64,000 nt of DNA from Chondrilla cf. caribensis (taxonomy: Eukaryota > Porifera > Demospongiae > Chondrillida > Chondrillidae): the NCBI GenBank assembly GCA_964020155.1, contig OZ026569.1:1264809-1328808 (forward strand). The letters run 5' to 3'. The translations under genes were made by a program, and so were the position numbers. Positions 32,201 through 44,221 of the stretch are shown one piece after another. The notes under the pieces are model-generated. The model did no database searches and had not been told where the DNA came from. It saw only the letters and a list, made by a program, of their open reading frames with translations. Position 1 is the first letter of the stretch. Each line of letters opens with the position of its first letter.

Positions 32201-32813
32201 GAGGACCTTGTTCCCTGCTCTATGTTCCCTCCCAATCCAAATGGATCATATCTAGTAACTTCATGTGACTGGACACTATAATATACTACCCTTCGGCAGT
32301 ACGTTAACAGTTACATCATTTGTTAAGATAGCTGTACCGAGGCAATTCTAATTAAAGTGCTTGTTATTTGCGACAGACATCAAATGTACCATAAACCTTG
32401 TTAAATCAATTGAAAAATACTGTTTTATCCAACCTTTCAGCTTAGTTTGTGAGGAATTTCAGTGTATATTTTTATAACTGAGCCATTTCTCCACAGTGGT
32501 TTTCACAATGGTCTGAGAATGTTGTATGTAATTCCTCCATACACATACATAGATACAAAACTCAAACAAAAGTAATCCTCACTAAGGGCTGCCTAATCTG
32601 CGATTTCTACTGGCTGTGCTTGCATACATTTCTCCAAATATCCTATTCTCTAATATTACTGCTTCATGTGGGTGGAGCATAGTGATGGAATGCAATTACG
32701 TACGTATGTTTGTTATACTTTACTATCACACAATGATAATAGTATGTGCCATTACCATCTCAGAACCTGCAGGACTAGTTCCACCACACTCTCCTGAGGG
32801 ATCATCTAGGTGA
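29284..32813 (+). pseudogene. C-terminal exons of kinase paralog 1 (catalytic core missing)
   Basis: Exons 29284-29489, 29567-29708, 30804-30885, 31931-31944, 32028-32064 and 32764-32813 join in phase to a TGA at 32811-32813. The first is the end of a protein kinase (IDWDQRPSAKELLQDPYIQR, the lobe-ending Arg motif) with a Thr-rich tail (NETATLDTATPSTIAP). It is 90% similar by eye to exon 51350-51555 of the intact paralog. The following exons give an acidic, Ser/Pro-rich tail ending EPAGLVPPHSPEGSSR. None of the upstream kinase exons (glycine loop, HRD, DFG, APE) is present between the LINE and here, and exon 3 at 25 kb (phase 1) would not join this exon (phase 0). It is therefore probably broken, unless the missing exons lie in the gap. 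Confidence 0.6.
30087..30735. mobile_element. MITE with ~30-bp terminal inverted repeats, in a kinase-paralog intron
   Basis: TACGGTACATTTCGTAG at 30087 and the inverse of TACGGTACTTTTCGTAG ending at 30735, both continuing with AAAACCGTCCAGT. Just inside both ends lie GACCGACT-type tetranucleotide arrays (about 30130-30175 and 30640-30710). No transposase. Superfamily unknown. Confidence 0.7.
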
Positions 32814-35090
32814 TCTAATCCATTTTCAAGCTATTAATTCCCTTGGCAACCACATACATCACTTTTAGTGATTATTATTATGTATTACGTGTATTGGAGT
32901 GATTGTAGATCAATCTGTTTTGGTTTTGAACATGTCAATGTGATTGAGTCAACGATAATATTTTATTGATTATTAATGTTAATAATTTTATTATAGTAAG
33001 TGTGCATTATTATATATACTGATGGTCTGTATTATACATTTAATTGGAGTATTATATATCATGAATTGCAATTGATCAAGAATAATATTTGCCCTCGAAT
33101 ATCTCTCTAGATCTAATATATAATAATACATCTGATCCAGCTGCGCAGCTATATATAGCACAGGGGGGGGGGGTAAGCCTTATAAGGGTATTCATTGAAA
33201 AACACCACCATGGCCACATAAAGCCCCCTCCACACATCATCTACGTATAATACATGCAACACCACATTCTCCCCAATAGTATATATCCTCACAACACCAC
33301 ATTCTCCCTCAATAGTATCCTCATAGCACCACAATTTCCCTCCATACCTCCACCACACCAAACTTATCACTCCACACGGTGCATGCCTGTTATGATGATA
33401 ATAGTATGTAATATATGTACAGTACCACATTCTCCTTAGCTCCCTCCAGTATATACGTACCCACAACTCCACATTCTCCCTCTATACAGTAATACACGTT
33501 ATACCCTTATTATTATAGCGTTCTACCATTGAGTCTAATATATGTAACATTATCTTCATCATAAGCTATCAATGTACCATATATACATGTGTGTATCACA
33601 CATTGATTGGTATGTATATAGTATATATGAAATACAGCTGCAGTGTTTCATTAGCGGGCCAAAAATTAACAAGCTAAGACCTAAGTGTGTGTACATACCC
33701 TATAAAATATGTTATGTACATAATGTATCATAGTTCCTGCATTAATATTATCAACCAACACATGATCTTAGACTAGTACATTTATACTGTATATTGTACA
33801 TTGTGTAATCATGTACCCGCCATGTCCATTGGATAGTATAAGTACATACATAGGCATAACATTACTGTATTAACTGTTGTGTTGTGTAGTATGTGTGTTT
33901 CAGTTGGACTGATATTTCAAGTATGTATGTAGTGCTGGCTCCAATTGCAATTGATCAATCCTAACAATGAAAAATATCTGTATGGTGTGTATGTGTATAC
34001 ATGTATGCAGTATGTAATGAGTACAATGTGGTGACGCTCCGGCCATATCCACTCCCAGTGTGTAATCATTATGACATTGTGACTTCTATGTGATTGTTAG
34101 GCTTATCTATTACCTTGCTTATCTATTAGCTAGTGTGTTATGTAATGTTCTAGAACATTCAGGAAGTGTTATGTTTAAATATAAAGGGCACACCTGTGTT
34201 GTGAGAGATGAGTCTTGTGGTCTTGTAGGGACATGTCTGAGAAAGCAAATATAGAATTATCTGAGAAGCGATTCTTGTTGCCACGAGTCCAATTTGTAGG
34301 ATAGCATTACAAGTTAATGTTGTGGTCATTTTGAAAGAGTTCTTCCTTCCCCCACATTTTGCACATTTTAGGTTTAAGTGTATGTTTGGACACAGTGATG
34401 CTATAACCAGAATTTGACTTAGCACCATAGACACTGCAGAGTACACACAGTTAACCTCCTGAGTACTGTTACAGTAGAAGACTTATTGCTACATGTTATA
34501 AAGTCTATGAAGTCATTCATAGCATGGGTTGTATCACTTTTGATAGACTTTATTATAGTAGGAAGAGACTTGCGTCTAGGCCCCACTCTTATGATTTATG
34601 CAGTCATGTATCTCATATCACTGTATTTAGACCTCTTTCTTTATCAGTGCACAGTAATATAATGCAGTACCCACTAGTGTTGTAGAAACACACAATTTTT
34701 TTTCCTTCAAAGCGAAATCATTCAACCACTATTTATCATCACACTATTTTTACTTAGCATTATTTCTTGTTACTTATCAATATCATAACTTGCCATTTAG
34801 CTTATATGTTTATCTTTTAGGGGAGCACGTATGTAGGTTCACCTTTTGTGTAAGTTCAGTAACCCTTTTCATACTTGCATACGTATATCTTACTTTGTGT
34901 ATGTATGGAAGGAATCAATTCAATTCAGTTCTGTCATATTTTTAAGGGCTTGGACACTGCGGTGCTAGAACCAAAAATTGACCCATAGATAGTTCAAAGT
35001 ACATATAACCTCTCAAAGAGGCGTTTCTGTGATATTTTGGTAGATTTGGACTGGGCTATTACTGTACGGCCGGAAATTGAAATTGCATTT
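32814..35090. other. Intergenic region between kinase paralog 1 and the second kinase gene
   Basis: AT-rich, no gene recognised. At about 33200-33480 a degenerate repeat of CACCACATTCTCCC with AATAGTATATATCC spacers is seen. Short tandem TGACGTAACCCTTGGCTA copies occur at about 35105-35155, next to the promoter of the next gene. Confidence 0.5.
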
Positions 35091-35160
35091 AGTCACATGA
35101 CTCATGACGTAACCCTTGGCTACCGACTTATGACGTAACCCTTGGCTATCGCCCTTAGGC
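35091..35160. promoter_or_regulatory. Conserved upstream element with repeated TGACGTAA (copy 2)
   Basis: AGTCACATGACTC plus TGACGTAACCCTTGGCTA, repeated once more. The first block matches 23581-23604 in front of paralog 1. It lies about 45-110 bp before the ATG at 35203. A proximal bZIP-type promoter element is the simplest reading. Confidence 0.45.
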
Positions 35161-35202
35161 CATAGCCTACAAAGCGGTTTTTATTACTATTCAGTAATAA
35201 TT

Positions 35203-38200
35203 ATGGACGACTCTTATGGGAGACTGTGTGACCCTTCGGTCGGGAAGGAATGCTTTCCAGGTTATATAAAGACCCAGAAAAAGCTACTCCATGGAAAACC
35301 TCTAATAAATACGAAAGAATGTGAGTATTCAACTTATCTACTATAGGCTTGTGAACGTACGGTTGTTTGTTGGTTTTAGATGGAATTGTCGAAGTGGTTC
35401 TTCCAGTTGTTATGAAGCCGGAATTAAGACCTATTTTCCTATCTCAGATTCCTGTTCGGCTTATATTCACCTAGCTATACTTATTCGCCAGTGTGACTTA
35501 AAGCTTTAATGAGCCAATTCATCACGATCACAAAATGCTTATTTCAATCGACTGTCAATGACAACCGTCTCTTATGTTCACCTAGTGCGTACAATCCGAC
35601 ATAGATACTCGAGTGTCTATGGTCTACTTGACCAGGAATGGGATTCGACCTACGTACATTGTCCCCTTATATTTAGCGACATGATGAAGCTTTATCCGGG
35701 TAAGGTAAAATGGGAAATTGATTACAGCTTCACGTTACGTGCCTTCAGAAATACGCAATAAATTTTCCATTTCAAAGTCTGTCTTATTTTGTGTAAGGAT
35801 AAAGTCTTGTAACCTGAATTACCCGGTATCTAATCATTAAAAATCGAATTTCCGAAGTTACGCCATTTTGCCCTACACTTGTGCTACGTACGTACGTAGA
35901 TCCATATCACACACAATTAACAATGGCTCTCACAGTTCAGCCAATACAAGTGTGCAGGGATGTTGAAAATCAATGATTATTGGTCATCACTTAAGTTGAA
36001 CAAAGTAATGAAATATGGCCAGTTCTGTGTATCTCATCATCAACCTACATACGTACATAGCTGTATTTTCTCAGTTTATAAATTTTATTTCATATTATTA
36101 ACCTTGTCAAGGATTTAATATGTTCCTTTCTTCCTTGTGCTTTCAGATAACCTTCCTTTAGGTGATGAGGTTTGCCAAGTGAAACAAAAGTGCTCATCTG
36201 ATTCAGTTTATTTAGGTCAGTAGCTACGTATAATATACAGTAATCCATAGTTTCCATACTGTTGGAAATTACTTCAGTAGTTTTAGAAGTGAATCATGAC
36301 CATACAGTAATGCAGTATTATCATAAAAATGACGAATGAGCCACCCCACCTCCATGCCATGCCCTAAGGTGTGTAGATAGAGGGTACTTTCTTGCTGTCT
36401 AATAAAATCATGAATACAGATACGTACGTATGAAAATTCCACTTTGTCCCCTGCTGTGAAAGAAGCTATGTAGGTTTGTTGTTTCAATACAAACCTTGTT
36501 GCAGTACATAGAGTAAAATAATTGTTATATGTGATGAGAAAATTATTCATTGGTTTTGTATATACTATCATTTTATGTGTTCTTTTTTCAGTTGAACTTG
36601 CAAACTGTGCGGGAAATATTGAATCCTCGTCAGTCTTGGGATTTTATCCTGGACTATTAGATGTATTGTATTGTGATAATGACACAAGCTCTGGAAGTAT
36701 ACAGGAAGGGGAGTCTGGAATAAGACAACCTGGAAAAAACTTTGTAACTTCATCAACTTCTGCTCACAAGGATTGTTCATCATCAGAATCAGCACTTGTT
36801 GAACAACATGAAGAAAGTACTTCATCAAATTCTGCTCACATGGATCATTCCTCTTCAGAATCAGGTAAGCAAATTAATGATACTGTACTGTAATACCAGT
36901 CAATGCTGTGACAAAAAGATATTCCACAGGAAGTAAAGTACTTTAGGTTGTCCTTAGCTGGGCAGTGGTTGTGCATCAGAACCTCTTCATTTTGGGACTG
37001 TAATCGAAGCCATTATAGTACAAGTTTGTGTGATAGAATGGCTTGCTAGACCATCCCAGCAGATGCCTGTAGTGTCTAGGAACATTAATGTGCTGTACTA
37101 CCAACAGTTGATCAAATGTGTTCAAAGTCTTACTCTAAATATTATGCGTCAAGAATATCTGAACCTTGGGCTGCTCCCTCAACTACGTAATCTACCGCAT
37201 GTCTGGAAATATTGGTAGTGGTTATGTTTGGTGATTTTGGCCCCAAACCAGGCATTCTAAAACAATGGCAACGGAATCTCTTCTTCAGTGTTGATTCTGT
37301 CAAATGTAAACCCACAGTTTACAAAACATGCACTTTGAAATGGTGGAGGGTGATAGTGATTCCCATGATGACTTGAGCCACAGAATGGCATCCAGAATAG
37401 AGATTTGTTTGGCCAAATCTGATGCAGAATTGCATTGATCCATTTTGAATAAAAGATGCCTTAGCAGCTTTTTTATGTAGGTCATCTTCACTGTCTGAAT
37501 GATGCCAGCATCCATTGGCTGATGTTGTGTTGGGTGGCAAAAGATGAGTTTGATGTTGCTGAGTTGGACTTCGGGGTGATCAGTACAGTTGTCGATGAAA
37601 AGCAGAATGTGTCATTTTTCTTGAACAAACTTCTGGTTCAGCCTTTCTAGCCATTCGCGGAATATGCTTGCTGTTATCCAAGCTTTGCAGTTTGATTCAT
37701 AGTGAGCACCCAATATGCCCTTGTTGATGCCCTTGAAACACCTAGGATTGGCTGCTTTCCCAATCACTAGTGGTTTTATCTTTTCACTAATGACGCTTGA
37801 ACCCGAAAGTACCGTCACCCTTTCCTTTGTATTCTTTCCTCCCTTGCATGAATCGCCTTTCTATACCATAGATCTGTTAGGGAGGGATCAATAGAACAAA
37901 CCAGTCTCATCAGCATTACGTATGTTCCAAGCTTCATATCCTGTGCAGATGGTGGGTAAACATTTGGCCCAGTCTGCAACATCTTCCCTACTAACAGTTA
38001 CAGATTATCCACTCAAAGCAGCAGACTTAACACCAAAACGCTTCCTCCATGACTCCAACCAACCATTTGATGCTGCAAAACCCTCATGATTGAGTTCCTC
38101 ACTTAACAAACTAGCCTTCTTCTGGATTAGCTTACCGGTTTCTGGTATGTTCCTAGCTCAAGCATTCACAAACCAATCCCACACAAGTCCATTAACATCA

Positions 38201-41200
38201 CCATACAGTGATCTCCTTTGCTTCACGTACAGTGCCACCCACTTAATTGGCCACATTTCGTTTCAGAAAATTTTGGCCTATCATCCATTTTGGCCTAATA
38301 TCCAATCCCTACTGATTACACAGTACAATGTTAATTTAACATACATGTAATATAATTATCAGATATCATAGCAGAAGAAATAAACTTCAGTAGAAGGACT
38401 TCCAAAACATGCATGTAAACACAGTGTCATCATAAAAGTGCAGTACTAGAAACTTGAAACAGTTCAACCAGCCGTCCGATGGCAAAGAATCCTCGCAGTT
38501 GAGTCTCTCTGAAAGCTGCTTTGCCTTCTTGATAAGTATCGCATCAGTAATGGACGTTGGAAACCACATCGCAGGTTCTTCTTCTATAAATATCGACTTC
38601 CTTGCTCATTTGGCCTTCAGCTGGTAACATTCCATAGAAGTCCGATTCAGATTTTCTCTCTAGAATATTGCCGACTGTTCTTCCAGCGATCTTGAGCGCA
38701 CACTCGTGTGAAAAATGCCCTGCGATCACATCCTGGCTATACTTCTGAACGACTTCTTTAAGTGTACAAATGTCTTGCTTTCGGGCTACAAATAATCTGT
38801 TCTGCCCTCGTTAGCCACCTTCCCTTGAAAACAAATATCGCTGGAAAGCTTTGGCCTAATAAATGTTACCTAATGCGTACTAAAAGTACTATTGGAACCA
38901 AAAAAACATGGCGGATGGCGGATTTGGCGGGTGGCACAATACGCGTATACTTTCCCCATACTGATGAATTCGTGCCAGAAAATTGTGGCATAATAAACGG
39001 TTTGCCCTATTAACCGGCGGTAAATTAAGCAGGTGACACTGTACTTGCATTCGCCTCAAATACCGTCTTCTCATAACTTCAGAATTTCGCTCTTGTTCGC
39101 AATGATATTCTGGATTTGGGTTTTCCCAACCTCAAAGGCCTTAGTTATAGATCTTGTTGATTCCTGTTTCTTTGCCCCCTCGATCACTTTCACCCGATCT
39201 TCCAAGGACAAAACTTTTCTCTTTGTACCGCATTTACTTGTACTCGCCATTTTCTACTGGTTTCAAGGCTAAAAGAAATGGTGGTCGTCAGGTTTATTCC
39301 CAACTACAGTGGAACCTCTTTATAAAGGACGCATTGGGACCAGCTATTTTGTCCACTGTAGAGAGGTTGTCCATTCTTCAGAGGTGAAAAATGTATTAAC
39401 ACTATAGGAAAGTTCATTTTTGGGGCCTAAGGAAGTGTCCTTTGTAAGGAGGTAATTTCTATGATGTCCTTTATTGGGAGAGTCCTTTAATAGAGGTTCC
39501 ATTGTATCAACTAATTGTTAGACAATGAGGATAACTGGAAGAAAGGATAGAAACTGTCCCAATAAATTCTGCACTGTTTGAACTCAGGGTGCATGGTCGC
39601 TCATTGCAGGTAAATTTGTTTAATTTTTGATCGAATACGCTTGTGGCATTTACAGGTGGTCACTCTTTAAAGGTAAAAATGTATTACTAGAAGTCGGTGT
39701 GTGAACAAGTAATTCGAGTTAAAAAACTCGTGAGGCTGCTGCCCCCCGCACTCGAATTACTTGGACATATTTCTTTGGTTCAGAAGAACCTTCACTGAAG
39801 ATATTACGTTCGATGGAGCTTCAGCGCACGAATTCTAGTCCAATTTCTAATTGTTGGTGTTTGAAATCGGCCATCTTTATTTCACGCAATATAAATTGTA
39901 ATATAAATTCATTGTTGCAGTTATGCGTAGGAACACATATTATATATATATTATAGCGTTACATACCTGCGGCAGCCCCTAAAAAGTGGTCTTTCAAAAG
40001 AGGTGGTCGCTCGTGACAGTGGTTTCTCAAAGCAGGTACCGCTGTAATAACAGCCTGTTGAATTATTTATTAATGCAACACTGAATTGAAAAATAACTTG
40101 GGCTTAACTTCAGAACTTCACTACCTTTCAGCCATTGTATCATCGTGTACGTACATGCTTGGCTCTGTAGTCCACTGCCATTTGTAAATTCAAATCTGGA
40201 ATTTAACCAAATTCCAGTTTCTCTTAATTCACGTATGTACATGTATAATGGAGTTTTGACTGTGCATGCTTTGTAGTCATTAATTACTGCTATGTCTATC
40301 ACTGTATGATTATGTGACTGTTAGACTTGTGTGTTAATATGCATACCATGATATGAAGCATCGTTATCATGATTATCACGATAATTATATAATACTGCGA
40401 TTTCAAATTTTCTATTTTAATTAAAATTTTAAACATAATATTTAGTCTGAAAAAGGCTAGTTAAAAGTACGTAGATACAGTTATAGTGTAGTATACGTAT
40501 GGCCTACATAACCAGGAATGGGATTTGACCAACATACGTACATTGTCTCCTTATATCCAGCCACCTGACGGAGCCTTATCCGGGTATGGTAAAATGGGGT
40601 AACTTCGGAAGTTGATTATAGCTTCACGTTACTTGTCTTTAGAAATATGCAAAGGATTTTTTCATTCCAAAGTCACTCCTTTTTATTTTGTGTAAGGATA
40701 AAGTCTTGTAACGTGAATTACCTGGTACTTACGTACATATATAATCATTGAAAATCAAATTTCTGAAGTTATGTACGCCATTTTCCATACAATTATGCTA
40801 GATCACACACAACCAATACCATAGCAATAGTTCTCACAGATCAGTCATTAAGAGTGTGCAGTACGTAATGTTAAAAATTATCGATTATGGGCCATCACTT
40901 AAGGTACGTGAATAAGGTAGTGAAATAGGACCAGTTCTTACAACTCATCATCAAACTAGCTGTGTTTTGTCAGTTTATGAATTCACGTTATTATTATTAT
41001 CTTTGTCAATGATTTAATATGTTCTTCTCTTTTCTTTGTACTTTCAGATAACCTTTGTTCAGGTGATGAAGTTGGCCAAGTGAAACTAAAGCACTCATCA
41101 TGTTGTACCGGTCAGTAGTTTAAATATATCCATAGTTCCCATACCGTTGGAAATTAATTCAATAGTTTTGGAAGTGAATCAAAGTCATACAGTAATGCAG

Positions 41201-43057
41201 TATTATTGTGGAATTGATGATTAAGCCCTCCTGTCTCTATGCCACACTCTAAGATTTACAGTTGTAGGGTACTTTTCCAGTGTCTAATAAAAACATGGAT
41301 ACAGATATAATATTTCCACTTTTTCCCCTGCTGTGAAAGAAGCTTTATTCATAGGTTTGCAAACATTGTTGTAGTAGAGCAGTATAATCATTGTATATGA
41401 TGAAAATTATTCATTGATGTACGTATGTACGTACTATCATTTTACGTGTTCTTTTTCAGATGAACCGGCAAAATATGAAGGAGATACTGAATCCTCATTC
41501 GTCTCCGAATGTTATCCTGGACCAGAAGATGTATTGTATCGTGATAATAGGACAAGGTCTGCAAATACACAGGAAGAGGAGTTTCGAATAAGACTATTTG
41601 AATTATTCATCACAACTATTATATCAAATTCTGCTCACAAACCTCTTTCATTATCAGAATCAGGTAAGCAGATTAGTGATACTGTACTGTAATACCAGTC
41701 AATGCTGTGACAGAGAGATATTCCACAGGAAGTAATGTGTTTTAGGTTGTTCTAAGCTAGGCAGTGGTTGTGCATCAGAACCTCTTCATTTTGGGACTGT
41801 AATCCAAGGCATTATAGCACAATTTTGTGTGATAAAATGGCTTGCTAGACCATCCCAGCAGATGCCTGTAGTGTCTAGGAACATTAACGTGCTGTACTGC
41901 CAGCAATAGATCAAATTTATTCAAACTCTTGCTCTACATACGTATTATGTGACAAGAATATCTGAACCTTGGGCTGCTCCCTCAAGTACGTAATCTACTG
42001 TATATCCAGGAATATTGATAGTCTTATGTACATTTGGTGATTTTGGCCCCAAACCAGGCTTTGTAAAATATTGGCAGAATTTGAATTGGCAATATGATGG
42101 TCTAGTCAGAAGTGCTAATCATGCATGTCAAGGTCAATGTGTGCATGGGTTGTGTAAGAGTAGGTGGAGCATATTCTAGCAGTTGAATGGTTTTCACAAG
42201 TTAACATATTGTAGTGTGTGATGGGTTGAATTTGATGAATGATCAATATGGTTTACACTGTACGTATTGAGTGACGTAGACTGTTGTAGTAAAGAGGACT
42301 CCACCTGGTCTTCTCCCACCCACCTGTAGTGTGATCAACACTGCATGCATTTTATTATGTTTTTGTATGGTTTTTTTAATTATGGTTCTTTATATTACTT
42401 TTATCATCAGGATATGTTCACATAGAAGGAGCATTTTCTCTCCTGTCAGGTTTGAATGCTAGCAGGTTGCTACTTGTTTGTCAGATTTTGCCTTTGCTGT
42501 GTTTGACAGGTTTGTATTGCACTGAACTAGACTACTGTAACACTAAGACATAAATGTACTTATATTTATGGTCTTGCCGTACTAAACGTGCCCCCAACCT
42601 CTCTCCAATTAGCCCCAATTTTCACGAACTTAAACTGTACTTTTACCTTACTAACAATACAAACCACATTTGACCATACTTTTTCTGACACTATAGTTTC
42701 AATATATTTGACTGCACGTATGTACATATTTACCACAATAGTGATACGTTTGACTGTACTTATTTGCCACAACTCTGATGTATTTGACCATACTAATTTA
42801 GTAATTAATTATTAAATTAATAATTGATAGTTTATTAATACTAATATAATTTTACCATACGTATGTAGTTACAATGTCTGTACATAGAATACGTATCTTT
42901 TGACTTCGTCTGAAAAGTTGTTTCTGTCAGTTTTAGACTATACATAGTAAAGTGTGTTATTTATGATTTGTGTAGTCGAAGACCTGCTGAATAAGTTGAA
43001 GGAGGTAAAGACTATAAGAGACCAATCAGGTATTTCTCATCAGATTTGTGCATGAAT

Positions 43058-43130
<73 letters not shown>

Positions 43131-44146
43131 ATGCGTATAGATAGATAGATAGATAGATTGATAGGTTATTATTATTATTATTATTATTATTATAGTGCAA
43201 CATGTCAATAGTCACTAGGACATATTGTCCAATGAGGTACTGGTAGAATAGTAGTAACGTGAATATACGTACATGAACAAAACACAATCATATCACCAGT
43301 ACTGTATGTGTGTGTGTCCGAGGAGCCACTCATTAGAGCAGAGCAATCTCAAGATTGGTAAGAATGCTGGGTAGTTTGGTGTGTCTACGATGTCCATAAG
43401 TTGAATATCTTTTGACTTCATCTGCTGAAGTTGTCTCAGTCAGTTTTCGACTTCCTATCTCAGTGATAAGTGGAGGTTGAACAAAGTTATGTAATAGTGG
43501 TTGCTAGCATAATGTAATCAAAGGTACTAGTCTGCCTAATTGCTGTTGACCTCCAAGGAGCGGACATTGCCTGCTTTGTTCACCCCAAATAAGCCTTTGA
43601 CTATTGCACTGTACTATCTAGCTGTGTTGCTTGGTTGAATCACTTTGAAGCTAAAACACTATAGAAATATATCTGTAAGCTTTTTGCCATCACTTTCATA
43701 CAACATCACACACCATATTTCCCTCCAAAACTTCCAAACTGTTGATAGGGAGGATCTCCACATAGTGTACACCTAGTAGTAGTAGTAGTTTAGTACAAAA
43801 TCACAACTTCCTGAATTACTTTGTGTTATTATTCATGGGAGCACTCCATACAGCACATACTGTATGTACAAATATAACCTGTAAATGTCCAGTGTGCACA
43901 GTACCAATTTGAAGAGATGTGTACTGCATGTAATTTCAAGAGTTGTACCATTCGAGTACTTACGTACTGTAATTCATTCTTTGTTTTACTGAAGTCCTCC
44001 AGTGTCATTAGGTCAGTGGTGCAGTGAAGTGTGTTATTTATGCTTTGTGTAGAAGACTTGCGGAGAAAGTTGAAGGAAGGGAAGGATCAGGATGTAATAA
44101 ACCAATTAGGTACTTCTCACCAGATTGGTGCATGAATATTTTGTGC

Positions 44147-44221
<75 letters not shown>

